Shown: positions 50,301 through 62,574 of the stretch, piece by piece
Numbering within the stretch: position 1 is the first letter of the stretch
How the letters are laid out: each line of letters opens with the position of its first letter
From: Glandiceps talaboti
Taxonomy: Eukaryota > Hemichordata > Enteropneusta > Spengelidae
NCBI RefSeq assembly: GCF_964340395.1
Contig: NC_135563.1
Coordinates: forward strand, 24,176,309 to 24,240,308
DNA length: 64,000 nucleotides
Direction: 5' to 3'
Made by a program: the position numbers and the translations under genes
The notes under the pieces: generated by a model
What the model was told of the DNA's origin: nothing
Database searches by the model: none
What the model saw: the letters and a program-made list of their open reading frames with translations, nothing else

Positions 50301-51419
50301 TACCAATAAAACTCGAATTTTAACGGAAGAGATGTGACACGGTGTGAGCAAGGTAAGCTGTGTATAACATGTATATAGGTATAGCTCTTAATTTCGCATT
50401 CCAACAATGTCTGTAGGAACAAAGTCTATGGTTTTGCCTTTACGGGAAGCATACAGTTTATGTCTAGGATCCGATATATGCTTTCATACATAGAACCTCA
50501 AACCACTGAAGAAAATACAAAATCTTGATTGAACAATCGCCTCGAGCAAACAATACATCATGTCATGGAAATGAAACTCAAAGACATGACTCTGCCTGGT
50601 GTCTACAATGTCTTGCATAATTTAACACACCACTCAGTGGATGAACTTATCTATTTTATTTCACTGGCGAAAAATGTATACATATACTCCCTGGATTAAT
50701 AGACAGTGTTTAGCTCTGTACATTCTTCAATTAATCGCCTCCATAACAACTATAAAAAATTACTAGTATTCATTTAAAAACAAACATATCATCAGACCAG
50801 ATATAAACTGGATACCTTCCGTAAGGAAAAAACGCAAGACTTTCGATTAGTTTTTTACACACATCACAATGCGAAATTCTAACATGCATGGTACATCCCT
50901 TAAGTGGTTAATTTTACGAACTATTCTATAGGCTCGATGCACCATGGACTGCACGTATATAGCCAGATCTGGCGGGTTTGTTTTTTTACAGTACTTGACA
51001 AGACAAAACTCAATAAAATTAAAAGCTACATGAAAAAGCTATAAGGTCTAATAAAAAAATTGTATGGTTCAGATTACGCTCAATTTTAGGATAGGTGGAG
51101 GTAGGTAGATTTTTTATTTTTATTTTTATCAAATATTTGTTTCATGTGTGTGTGTCTAAGTTCAGGTTTTCCATTGTTTTCGAAATGGTCTGTGTGTTAT
51201 GTATTTCTTCCTATCAGATGTAGAGCCATTACAGACTGGAACAACAGTTTTATATTGTCTTCTTAAGTTGAGCATCCACTATTTCTTGTGAGATTTCACA
51301 ATTTTTGCGATTTTATTATTTTTTCTCGAATACGTAAAAAAAAGTTTAGGGTCGGCTGTGAAAAACTAGGTAGGGTCGGCTAACCGAAACCAAACAATTG
51401 TTAGGCCTAAACAGGTGTT
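50301..51419. other. repeat-rich non-coding DNA
   Basis: A family-start signature 'ccagatataaactggataccttccgtaagg' lies at 50797-50827. 'aggtcggct..aaaaactaggtagggtcggctaacc' (51348-51390) is a small internal repeat. Nothing coding was seen. Confidence 0.45.
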
Positions 51420-51797
51420 TACGCTTTATTATCATCAATGTGTATAAAACTATATTTAGAAACTTGCATCCTTCAGATAATGCCTAAATATAAGAAGTCT
51501 TCATAGGAGACACAGAGCCGCCAATACTTTATGTTTTGTGACAATGGTGGTATGATTTAAAAGAAATTGGTGACAGCAAATAAATACTAACTAATCTTTG
51601 ATATGCAAGAAACGGTTTGATTTTGATTATTATAACCCCAAGGTGAAAGTCAAGGTCAAAAATGTCATGCCATTATTCATTCATTATGCAAATGTACACT
51701 ATTATTCATAAGATGTCTACCAAAATCTAACTAGTTCTTGTTGTTACCATAAGAAAGATGTGTAGCATGTTTCATTAGGATTGATGCAGTGGTTTAT

Positions 51798-51849
<52 letters not shown>

Positions 51850-51850
51850 T
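51420..51850 (+). mobile_element. pearl-like repeat with (CA)n
   Basis: 'taatctttgatatgcaagaaacggtttgattttgattatt..aaccccaaggtgaaagtcaaggtcaaa' is shared with 52870-52935. It is followed by 'attatgcaaatgtacactattattcataagatgtctaccaaaatctaa', 'agcatgtttcattaggattga' and a CA tract (51799-51846), the usual order of the family's 3' part. Confidence 0.6.
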
Positions 51851-52404
51851 TCACACTGAAGCATAACATAACATTACACATCTATTCTAAATTTCAAAGC
51901 ATACGAATTCAAACATACAATGAAAACAAGAACTCGCAAATTGCGTTTGCGTTGGTTGCTGTCCCCACGTACCACACGCATTTATTCAGCTCCCCTTACA
52001 TTTCATAAATAGTGCAATTCAGAGTTGTTACAGTTCATGGATGTACTACAATCTTCTTGATGAAGTTATTACAGTCGGAACAAAATAGGCTAGACAGAAA
52101 AAAACAAAAACAAACAAACAAGAATCATGAAACGGTGCCGACGTTAACAGTTGAAATCCTGAACGTCTGTCTGAAAAGGAGCAGAACTACTATAGTCATT
52201 ATAATAATTTAAATGTCTGACTGTGGGTGTTGGCAACCGAGATTGAACACACCGGCCTTTCAACACCCTTTATATACCTGTAACACTTGTTACACCTGTT
52301 AGCATACATTGACCAATCACGCATTAGTGCCTGTCGCAACTGCACTTGACAAATTTATTCACATACCGAACAGATAGCAATTATCTGCTAATCTTTGAAA
52401 CGCA

Positions 52405-53512
52405 GATAATTACTCATTCCTTACGGAAGGTAACCAGATTTAAATTGAATGCCTTCCGTGAGGGCAATGCTTAATATGCAATTAGTTATGTTTGAAAATT
52501 ATTTTTACTGAAAATCATTAATTATGCAAATCAGTCAATAAGACTAAAATCTACATTACAAAGCTTTTTAGAAGCTGTGCACCTATATTGAATTTGAAAC
52601 GTGCATTCCATTTAGCCTAATTAATGAAAATATTAATTATACAACAAAGTCGTTAGAACTTATTAAACTTTATATGGCACATGACAATTTGATATCATCA
52701 ATGTATGCACTACACTATTTTGAGTTTGCTGCATGCATTTTTAAGATATAGCTTAATTACTGAAAATAATTAATTATGCAAATTATACTGAAAGAAATGG
52801 TTGTTTGTCTTTTATATTATCTGTACACACGATTTAAATGAAGCTGACAACACATTAATACTACACATAGTCTATGATATGCAATGACAGGCTTGATTTT
52901 GACAATTTATCCCAAAGGTTAAAGTAAATGTCAAAGGCCCGGGTCTTAAAAGACAGCTTGCAACTAATAACATAGCTACTTGGTTGGAGTCTCTGTGTAT
53001 TTCAGTTTTGTACCAGGTTTGATTGATATCCAATATAGCATATCAGAGAAATTACGTATTAAAGACAGACGGACGAATGCACGCACTCACGCAGCCCATT
53101 GTAATATTCCTCATTTAAGGGAACTTCAAATAGTTAATTTTGAAAATGACTCATTATTAAAGTTAAAATCTACATAAACATGCTGTATCGAAAAAAACAT
53201 GCTCCCTGTTATGTTATAATCAGAGTACTGTACATACCATTTCTTTGAAGTTTAAAACTTGCATTCTTTAGTAACTGCCCAATTGTCGAAAATCATTAGT
53301 TATGCCAATGAGCCAATTAAATTATAAGCTACATTAACAATCATTGTACGGTAAAACATTCGCGCCGTCTTCTAATCAACGCATGTACAAAATGTTATCA
53401 TAATTTAAGATTGAATTGTTAAGATGTTACCTAATAACCGAAATTCACAAATGACTCGATTGAGTTCAAAGCTAGTACATCAACAAGCTTTAGAGGACAC
53501 ATGGGTTTCATT
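52405..53512 (+). mobile_element. pearl-like repeats up to the LTR insertion
   Basis: The end palindrome 'ccttacggaagg' (52418) abuts a new start 'aaccagatttaaattgaatgccttccg' (52430), so two copies sit head to tail. Internal units follow at 52500-52800 and 53120-53512 ('aaaatcattaattatgcaaat', 'cgaaaatcattagttatgcc'). A partial 3' domain (agacagacggacg..cattcctcatttaaggg) lies near 53060-53125. The run is cut at 53516 by a solo LTR and resumes at 54061. Confidence 0.7.
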
Positions 53513-53516
53513 ATAC

Positions 53517-54060
53517 TGTAACAAATATCTGGAAAATATACCAAAAACCCTGAAGTTCTAAACTGTATAAAATACTACACCACAATGCCCACGAAAACCA
53601 GTGTAAACGGTAGTGCAAACTGGCCTTCGACAACCGTGAACGCCTCGTTACGGGCCGTTCGTTTAGACTGCGAGGCAGAACTCGCACTGTAAAACTGGGT
53701 CGGCACGAATGCACTGATTGCCACACCAATCGTACGGAACAAAAGAAACCAGAAAAACCCTGGAATAACTCGATATACCAACAATCTACCTCACAGAGGT
53801 GTACGAGGAAATATATTCCCAATTGAAGAAATTGGAAAATAGAGGTAAGCAAGAGAATAGTTTACGAGCACAAGAAATACGGTTACCAGACTCACATGAC
53901 CAGTCTCCGCCTCCCAACAACTGACTGACATACCAAAATAGTCGGATAACCGCACCTAAGAATCAGGGATCTTTTACTTGTCTCAGGATCAGATACTGAC
54001 AGTATAGGACTGGTCACAGGTGATCACTGAGGGCGCTAAATGTCCCAGTATTTCGTAACA
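53517..54060 (-). mobile_element. solo LTR of an LTR retrotransposon
   Basis: On the minus strand it begins TGTTACGAAATACTGGGACA and ends CCAGATATTTGTTACA (TG...CA), 544 bases. It is flanked by a direct ATAC duplication (53513-53516 and 54061-54064), and the flanking pearl-like repeat becomes continuous when LTR and one ATAC are removed. A 4-bp duplication fits Gypsy-type integrases. GC is higher than the surroundings. Open frames inside (113 and 69 codons, minus strand) belong to the LTR and have no known motif. No internal gag-pol remains, as expected after LTR-LTR recombination. Confidence 0.85.
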
Positions 54061-54490
54061 ATACATTATAGGACGTATAACCAGATTTTATGAAATTTGA
54101 AACATGCAATCTAAAGATATTACCTAATTACAAAAAAAAATAATTCATGAAAGTATCAGCTCTATCAACATCAAACTTTATACAATTAAGCACCTTGTTA
54201 TCATCAATATATGTACCAAATTATATCAAATTTGAATCTTGCCCTTTGAAATTATTACATAATAACTAAAAATCGCTGTCTATGGCTCGTGCATCATTAA
54301 TATTTAAAGAGGTTTCCCAAATCAGATATGTTATAGCCATAACACAAATAAATCTATGTACCAAATTTCGTTTGAATTTAACCAACCGTTTTTTAGAAAA
54401 TGGTGACATAGGCATAGGCAGACACCCCCCCCCCCCCAACACACGCCGCCATAACATATCACCCCTTTCGGAAGTGAAAATGGAATGAGT
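54061..54490 (+). mobile_element. pearl-like repeat after the LTR insertion
   Basis: Two internal units ('attacctaattacaaaaaa', 'tacataataactaaaaatcg'), the 3' domain 'accaaatttcgtttgaatttaaccaaccg', a C run in the place of the microsatellite, and the end 'cccctttcggaagtg'. Confidence 0.7.
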
Positions 54491-56420
54491 TAGTATACGG
54501 TACAGTGGAAAGACAACAGTACTACATATATATGCTAGTACATTCATTTAATTTTACCAGATAATATGTTACAAGTGTATACTTCATAACATTGGCTCAT
54601 TACTAACAATACACATACGCACGACATATGCAGTCCACGTACTTCCTAGATTTGAACAAGACTATATCGATAGTGGATATCAATAGCTTTGAATTAACAA
54701 CTGATCGCTACTCCATAATTAAATACAATGAGAATGCATCAAATTATCATGCTTTGAGGAAGTCGATGATTACTTTTATTTATTTTTTGCTATTTACCGC
54801 ATTTGAACTGAAATATTAGTTGGAAATTTCTCATTATGAATTCATGAAATAAGTGTCAAAAACAGGAGAATATTCAAACATCTGTAACTTTCCCTAACAT
54901 CTAACACATGACCGATTTAAATAGTGTGTGAAGCGACGCGTTCCCTTTTACATCAGCTAACACGTAAATAAAAAAAGTAAACTTTCGATTAATAATTGAA
55001 TGATGGCGAGGCGCAACAGATGTATATGTAAACGCTTGCGAAAATAACTCCAGGTGTGTATTATCATTTTCAATCTATATGCAAATTAAACAATCCGACA
55101 CGCTAAAACTCACCCTCTCTTCTCGGCTGTTGTCAACGACACAAACATGATTTTAATCTCTGTTGTCTTCAGTTTATACTTTCATTAAATGCATTAAACT
55201 ACAATGGGACTATTAGAAATGTCAAGACATATTTGGCACGACCTGAAATGTCACAGTCGTCTTACTGTAAAATATGGACAGATTCAAGTGGGCAATTGCA
55301 AGAGATCGAAAGTGGCGTCTTATATGATACACACGATATCCACTTTCAATTGCTTTCAATTTTCGCGCCCTTAGGTTAATATTTCCTTCACATCAGTAAC
55401 TGAATTGAAGTATTGCAAATAAATGTATACGTCGTACATATATCATAGAATTTACCAATCAAAGAATTTACATATCAGAGTCAGTTAATTGTTTAATTAG
55501 AAAAGTCTCAGATGGAGCTCAGTAAGGGTAGTTATTTAGATATGAATTCCTCACACAACTACTTAGAATGATCATAACCAGGTGGACTCAGTGGTTTCAT
55601 AACATCTTCGTTCAATTTCGTCAAATGGGCCAACATAATGCTGGCAAAGAATCACCGAAGGTATGGATGTCTTTGTTGAAATCAGGATATCGCTGAGAAA
55701 ATGGTTTAGATGTGGAAAAATGCGAGGCCATTTACTGGATATAATTGTCTTTTATTCTTATGCACATATCGTCCACCTGTTTATTATATTCAACACCAGT
55801 GATGCTGGTTAACCTTTAAGCTTGCATTGAACGTTGGTATCCAAGCCATTTTAATGGTTTGTCACCACAACAATTCAGATAAGAACATTTTCCTTTCCAT
55901 GATACACGTCAGATTATCAATATCAATATTAATTGTAGTCCGATTACACAGATCCGTATAAAGTTGACTACAGTATGCCAGTGATCCAAAAACTCATTTA
56001 CGTATGGATCACGGGTCAAAGCAAACCAATCTAAGAAAATTAACGAATATGAAGTACATATTTTTAAAAATGCTAAGGCAATAATGCCCTGGGGTTAAAT
56101 CCTACATGATTACTTGTGTATAATAAACCTGTGAATCTCAACGGAGATGTCTCTACGCATCCTGTTATCATGTAGTGTTAGGTCGGTATTATTTCCTATA
56201 GCAATAACATATGCTCGGTATAAGACGAATTCGCTTTTAGAGATGGCTTACAATGTAAATTGTTCCTTGTTATCTTACATTGATTTCGATTTTTAAATGT
56301 TATGGGACACATGGACTGGCGCGATGGTTTATCATTATCATGATTATTTGCTATAGGTGTGTGCATGGGGTGATTCCGTTTATTCAAGTGCCCATCGAAT
56401 ATTTTGTTAACACTTTGTCA
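54491..56420. other. unassigned AT-rich DNA
   Basis: Nothing could be supported. Confidence 0.45.
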
Positions 56421-56790
56421 AAACCAGATGTAAACTATATGCCATCCTTTAGGGTTGATGTTGGTATGTTCTTTGTTATCAGCAACGTATAGGCATACCA
56501 AATTATATAGAATGTAAAGCGTTGTTAGGATGTAGGGTACGTGCGTTTTGCCATGACCGATGTATGCATAACGTCATATCAAATTTGAAATTGAGCCATG
56601 CATAAATATATTGCCTAATTACCAGAAAATCATTAATTATGCTAATGGCTCAATGAAAGTAACAACTGCACCATCAAGCAATATCGGACATGTGTGTTTT
56701 TTTGTCCTTGCTGAATGTATAGATTATATGCAATTTGAATATTGCATTCATAACATATTGACTAATTACCAAAAATCATTTAATTGTGCA
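56421..56790 (+). mobile_element. pearl-like repeat, 5' part
   Basis: Start 'aaaaccagatgtaaactatatgccatccttta', then 'attgcctaattaccagaaaatcattaattatgctaatggctcaatgaaagt' and a second unit ending 'aattaccaaaaatcatttaattgtgcaaacgactca', running into a TA tract (56808-56906). Confidence 0.7.
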
Positions 56791-56803
56791 AACGACTCAT
56801 ATA

Positions 56804-57060
<257 letters not shown>

Positions 57061-57134
57061 GCTGTATATATAGAGTGTAGACAATAGAAATACCATCACT
57101 ATTGTCTGTGTCGGTGGGTTGGTGTTGTATGTGT

Positions 57135-57366
57135 GGAGGTGTTGGTTGTTATTGTGTGAGTTATTGGGTGCGGACGAAAGCTCCACACTAAACAAAAGAA
57201 CTGAGTTGATATCCAAATGCCGACACGAGAATAAGTTTTATTTGTCCAACTTCAATAGAGCATCTATCACATAAACTAAACCCGTTAACTAACGGAACAT
57301 CAAAGCCCAACATGTAGCAACCCGCCAACACTTACTTGTCCGCACACAATAACAACCAACACCTCC
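57135..57366. repeat. imperfect inverted repeat
   Basis: tggaggtgttggttgttatt followed by gtgtg...cggac (57135-57176) is matched by gtccgcacacaataacaacc followed by aacacctcca (57337-57366). The right arm lacks about 12 bases. The interior is ~160 bases. Possibly a small TIR-bounded element or part of the neighbouring Penelope-type repeat. Confidence 0.6.
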
Positions 57367-57383
57367 AATAAGTTTTACTTTAG

Positions 57384-57590
57384 AAAAAGCCTCGTGCAAA
57401 CTCAGTGATACGAATGTTTCCAATGGTTATACAAAAGTTGCACATGCTACAAGCTTCAGTACAATACATGAGTTCCCTTTTTGAAGAATAAAAAGAAATG
57501 GCCGAAGTCAAAAGTGACAAAGAAGAACTATGTGAACAGCTGAAAGAGACACGACGCAAGCTGAAGTTTGCCCAAGTAGAGTCGTCGTAA
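57384..57590 (+). pseudogene. possible coiled-coil exon remnant
   Basis: From an acceptor-like ttactttag (57374-57383) the frame reads KKPRANSVIRMFPMVIQKLH on to SLFEE, one TAA, then KEMAEVKSDKEELCEQLKET and RRKLKFAQVESS before two stops. The charged heptad-like end looks protein-like, but the stop and lack of homology make it weak. Confidence 0.25.
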
Positions 57591-58037
57591 TAGTGGATTT
57601 TCACATTAATACCACTCTTGCTCATGTGCCCTATTGTTTTACTCTTACATATATTCTTTAAACGCAACGTATTTTTATGTTACTATATAACCTCAACATT
57701 TTATTGACATGTTAATTTGTAAAACCCACACTTTTAACAAAGGAAGTTAAGTATGGGTTTACTACTTTACATAATTATCAAACTGTTGAGGGTTTAATAC
57801 TTAACATATGAATGTGCTAGATCATTAAAAAGTCCACCTGTACACAAACATTCAAAATATGCAACATAGCAAAGAAATTCAGAGTATGTGCAACTCGCAT
57901 CCAGTTTAATAAGGCTCTTCAAAGGTGAAATTACACAACAATTGTAAATTACTATTCACAAATTTACAAATCAATGCTACCTGTACTGTTGCTCCTTTTA
58001 ATATTGATGTTTATACAATGAGGAGAACTCTCTTTAC
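57591..58037. other. AT-rich spacer or intron
   Basis: Follows the donor ATTACAG|GTAAAG of the minus-strand exon at 58038. No further exon was recognised. Confidence 0.35.
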
Positions 58038-59100
58038 CTGTAATTGAGAAGGACTTCTTTTCACGGCAATTGTCACCTTCAGGGACGTTCACTGGTACAG
58101 TCAACGTAGTCAGCATAACTTTTAAATCTTCTGGGTTAGGCGCCTGCAGCGCATCAGAATCGACCTTTTGTAACTAGCAGCCAGTTCGCTTGTATAATCG
58201 TAGAGCATCGTCAGATCTATGTCTGGTTTTCTCTTTGGTAAGGTGCTCTTTAAAACCTTGGTATAAAGATGTAGCTACTGTAACTAAACGAAAAATTGAA
58301 AAATAAATTAGTTTAACCACCTTGACTACCAGGCATGTGTGAAACAATACGGACACACCAATTCTATTAATTTAGTAAGTAAATGTAATCATTTTGTAGC
58401 ATAATTTTATCATGGGACAAAAATCTAAGAAAGAAAGGAATTTTTTTTTCAAATAATTTTGACGGGACAGTGCTTGGTACTGAAGACCTTAATAAACGAG
58501 TGAAAATCAGTAAGATAACGACTGTTATACAATAATTATGACAACAATAACAACAAAGATATTTGACGAAAATATTTTAGGATTTGAACGGCTGAAGAGA
58601 GGCGCAAAATTCATAGAATTATATTAACCTTGCTAGAATGTCCAGCTGTGTGATAGCAGCCACTGCACACATCTTCTTGACAGTGTATTGACACCAACAT
58701 TCTGCGATGAAACGTTTGATATCCCATCTTCCTTGTTTGGTGAAGGACGTCGATAGAATGGGCCACTTTTCGGAATTCATTCCAAATAGGTTTCAACAGC
58801 TTTACCACACATCTTGGATTTGCTTTGCCATTGTACTACCGCACGTTTTTACAGAAACGCCCCAGTCGGCTGATTTACGTGTGTCTTTTGGTACTGGGGA
58901 CCTCTGAATTGTTTCTAACTGTTCGCTACTTACAGGTTCTGCAAAACGTGTTAGGTTTTGTTGTTTAGTTGGTTTTAAGTCTTCAAAGGCGTCAATTGGA
59001 ATTGTCAGCAGAATCGTTCCACTTCACTATCATTATCGTTGATGTCAGGGAAGTCACGTCCATCCTGACTCAAGACTGGGCAAAAATGACACTCGTTCAG
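58038..59100 (-). pseudogene. decayed DUF3504/Crypton-like tyrosine recombinase gene
   Basis: Minus strand. The upstream exon (about 59100-58629) contains TRFAEPVSSEQLETIQRSPV and PKDTRKSADWGVSV, the N-terminal part of DUF3504-type proteins. A stop and a large gap follow. In shifted frames it then gives GPFYRRPSPNKEDG..SSQNVGVNTL and HTAGHSSK. After a GT...AG intron (58628-58284) the second exon reads VTVATSLYQGFKEHLTKEKT and RHRSDDALRLYKRTG, the recombinase C-terminus with HRS and the terminal Tyr. A TAG precedes LQKVDSDALQ. The exon ends at ATTACAG|GTAAAG. Frames fail to join by one base, so it is a pseudogene or dead transposon. Confidence 0.6.
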
Positions 59101-60276
59101 TGTTGACTAAATGAAAGACAACTGAATAATTACATGAACAATGCTATACAATGTTCATATGGGTTACAACTGTTAACTAATTACGTACATCTAATGAATA
59201 CATTATCTCTACGATGTTGTTAAGCGACCAATCAGAGACGGGCCCTTCATACAAGACAAAGCTGTACACCCACTATTGTATTCCTCTCACCAACACGCAT
59301 TCATATGTAGATGAGTAACCATATCGACTCTGTGAGAAATATCACAGAAAGTATCAAACAAAATCATATTTCATTCGTTTTTCGTAGTATAAGTCGAAAA
59401 CCCAACTCATGGGCGTGAGGTATTGGGTGTAAACCTCACCCTTTACATCGGAACAATGTAAATTATCACGAGGCACAGCCGATACCCCACGCCAACTCGT
59501 TGGATTTCCTATACAAGCCTATACGAACGATATATATGCAGACGAAAAACTATTGATATACTAATACAAACGTAAGCATGAATTGACGACAAGTATAATT
59601 CAACATAAACCTCATTAATCTATTGACAATGTTTAATGTCTTCAGCACAAGTGGACAAACGAGATTGTCAAGTGATTTGCATTTTATAATCATAAGCTTT
59701 CTAATGTTGTCAATACCTTTCTCGTACACATGTTTGCAGGTGTTAAGGAAACGGAAGACATTGTGATTGTGCAGGTGTTAAGGAAACGGAAGACATTGTG
59801 ATTGGTTGGTAGGCTTGCAAGATTGAGAAGAGAGCACATTACCACTGATTTCTCATGACTTGAACCATATGTTCACTTTCCGTTCTAATTCTCTTTTAAA
59901 TATTGAACTCAAGCAATTAACATGCATTATTATAAGTGATCAAAATAATTCGAACACGTGTTCCAGGGAATTGTCATTAATATTGAAAATGGCAGGATGA
60001 GCTCGAGGACGGATTATTCGGGTACCTGTCACTGAACGTCTCTTTATTAAGACGTCGAATAAGGTGTCATCCAACTTGATCAGAATAGTTAATAGTCTGC
60101 ACAAAGGAAATGAGCAGAATTTATTGTTGAAATGAGCTCGAGGAGAAAATATTTGGTTAAAACAATTTTCACAGAAACATTTTTCTATCAGAAAACTACA
60201 TTATGGACTAATCCACTTTATAATTAATTTGATATCGAGTAATAAAGAGTAATAGTGGGTTGCGTAATACTGATAG
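59101..60276. other. unassigned DNA with a small tandem duplication
   Basis: A perfect 35-bp tandem pair (59735-59769 and 59770-59804, 'tgcaggtgttaaggaaacgg...'). Nothing else was recognised. Confidence 0.5.
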
Positions 60277-61138
60277 TAATAGTGCTGCTCGACAATAACA
60301 GCGATGCCCTGGGAACAATCCAATACGTAACATGGCTAGAGTAACATATTTTATTTTGATGAGTTGTACTTTCTCTAATTATTAGGAAAGTAAAGTCGAA
60401 GAAGTCTCTTCTATAAAGTCTATGGTAAAATACAGATACTATAGAAACTTTAAGGTAAATTTGAAACGAATGCGATGTTTTGACCCAAACCTTGATTCTT
60501 CAATGATTTACTTAGTCAGCAATAATGTCTGAAATTGAAGTGATCAAGGTCAGTAGAAGACGGATCGAAAAGTCGCATTCGTTTCGAAGCATTACTGTCA
60601 TTTCAAAGTAGGCTATACTTTAAATTACTGTCCTCTTGATTCTGGGAATAATGAACAATACATTTTCCATTCTAATTATTGCTGTTTTTCGGCCAAAGAT
60701 CGACACGTTTGTCTTTTAAAATCATGAAAATACCGTCGTTATTGATGTAGAAGTTATTCACCTGTATTTTAGACTGTGCACAAACATTTTGTACTTACGT
60801 CATCGCCTTGCATGTGCATGTGAACGTCGTGGGCAGAATGCTCACGTTCAGGTGCACACACGAGGAAAAATTCACGCGAGGCCAAAAATATCAAACATTC
60901 TAGATATTTGGCTCACGGCCACGAATGACCCAATTCTCATTAAATGTTGCCTGCCCAAGAGAGGTATCGACCGGAGGAAATTTCCACGAGTGAAATTTGG
61001 CTCAGCTGATACCTCTAGTGTGCACCTGGCTTAAGATCGTGTTCATTCATGGTTACGTCCAAATTTACATATGGATACCTCATTAAACGAGGGGACTTTT
61101 GTTAACCGTCGTTGACCGTGGGTGTACGTGCTTAGATG
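60277..61138 (+). repeat. tandem duplication, copy 1 (lacks 536 bp)
   Basis: Segment A (60277-60690, 414 bp) joins directly to segment B (60691-61138, 448 bp). Both recur at exactly the same lengths in copy 2, with two substitutions noted in A. The A/B joint is gctgtttttc|ggcc, where copy 2 has 536 extra bases ending gtatttc|ggcc. The shared TTTC suggests a microhomology deletion in this copy. Confidence 0.93.
60849..61028. mobile_element. 180-bp element with inverted ends (in copy 1)
   Basis: Ends CAGGTGCACAC and GTGTGCACCTG are perfect 11-base inverted repeats. The 81-codon plus-strand frame across it (60789-61034) has no known motif. A related sequence begins at 61860 (CAGGCGCACACTAGG). 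No clear target duplication, so it is a MITE-like element at most. Confidence 0.5.
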
Positions 61139-61859
61139 TAATAGTGCTGCTCGACAATAACAACGATGCCCTGGGAACAATCGAATACGTAACATGGCTA
61201 GAGTAACATATTTTATTTTGATGAGTTGTACTTTCTCTAATTATTAGGAAAGTAAAGTCGAAGAAGTCTCTTCTATAAAGTCTATGGTAAAATACAGATA
61301 CTATAGAAACTTTAAGGTAAATTTGAAACGAATGCGATGTTTTGACCCAAACCTTGATTCTTCAATGATTTACTTAGTCAGCAATAATGTCTGAAATTGA
61401 AGTGATCAAGGTCAGTAGAAGACGGATCGAAAAGTCGCATTCGTTTCGAAGCATTACTGTCATTTCAAAGTAGGCTATACTTTAAATTACTGTCCTCTTG
61501 ATTCTGGGAATAATGAACAATACATTTTCCATTCTAATTATTGCTGTTTTTCTTGGCAATTTCATAATTTTTAATGGACTAGCGTGTATTGCGCCCTTCT
61601 CCTTCTAATCTTTGCTTTGATACACTGCAAAAGTTATGTTCCGTTTAAGATGATTTAACGTGATACTTCAATATTTCAATGAACATCTCATGACATTAAT
61701 TTGCATGGCAACGTTCTACTACGCTAACCAGTGGTGTCAATGATATCAAGTTGAGACACAACCTGATTGGCGGAATCTAAAGATTTGCACATAGCATTGC
61801 AGATGATTTCAATGACATTAATTGTCAATAGACTACTGGGTCTCTATTGTTGATAACGA

Positions 61860-61960
61860 CAGGCGCACACTAGGGGAAACAGCTGAGCAATATTTTACTC
61901 GTGACAATTTCCTCGCGCCAATTCCTCTAGATTCCTCTCGACATTTGGCCAAAATTCCTT
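61860..61960 (-). mobile_element. diverged relative of the CAGGTGCACAC element
   Basis: 'caggcgcacactaggggaaacagctgagcaatattttactcgtgacaatttcctc' matches the reverse complement of 60975-61028 at most positions. It lies in segment C, so C holds an older copy of the same small element. Confidence 0.55.
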
Positions 61961-62246
61961 AGCCATTGATTTAATGAGCGGGAATAGTCACGAACCAATA
62001 CCAAACGAGATAAATATCTCATGCTATATGACACAATAACAGGCCTCTTGTTGACTATTCCCTCGAAGGCAGTAGCCACGGGTATTTCGGCCAAAGATCG
62101 ACACGTTTGTCTTTTAAAATCATGAAAATACCGTCGTTATTGATGTAGAAGTTATTCACCTGTATTTTAGACTGTGCACAAACATTTTGTACTTACGTCA
62201 TCGCCTTGCATGTGCATGTGAACGTCGTGGGCAGAATGCTCACGTT

Positions 62247-62426
62247 CAGGTGCACACACGAGGAAAAATTCACGCGAGGCCAAAAATATCAAACATTCTA
62301 GATATTTGGCTCACGGCCACGAATGACCCAATTCTCATTAAATGTTGCCTGCCCAAGAGAGGTATCGACCGGAGGAAATTTCCACGAGTGAAATTTGGCT
62401 CAGCTGATACCTCTAGTGTGCACCTG
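62247..62426. mobile_element. 180-bp element with inverted ends (in copy 2)
   Basis: Identical counterpart of 60849-61028, carried along by the tandem duplication. Confidence 0.5.
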
Positions 62427-62574
62427 GCTTAAGATCGTGTTCATTCATGGTTACGTCCAAATTTACATATGGATACCTCATTAAACGAGGGGACTTTTGT
62501 TAACCGTCGTTGACCGTGGGTGTACGTGCTTAGATGAAACTGAAAATGAAGCTAACCATATAAATAGTTTGAAC

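Larger units (their letters stand above)
61139..62536 (+). repeat. tandem duplication, copy 2 (full 1398-bp unit)
   Basis: A (61139-61552), C (61553-62088, present only here) and B (62089-62536). B is offset by exactly 1398 bases from copy 1, the sum of A+C+B, as a head-to-tail duplication predicts. The repeated 81-codon frame (62187-62432) is identical to that in copy 1, showing that the event is recent. Confidence 0.93.

Noticed and set aside
53511-53852. Minus-strand 113- and 69-codon frames that look like a membrane protein
   Set aside because: They lie wholly inside the delimited 544-bp solo LTR and have no family match, so they are explained as LTR sequence.
60789-62432. Identical 81-codon frames in both tandem copies
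   Set aside because: Identity follows from the recent duplication and not from selection. The frame spans a TIR-like element and has no known motif.
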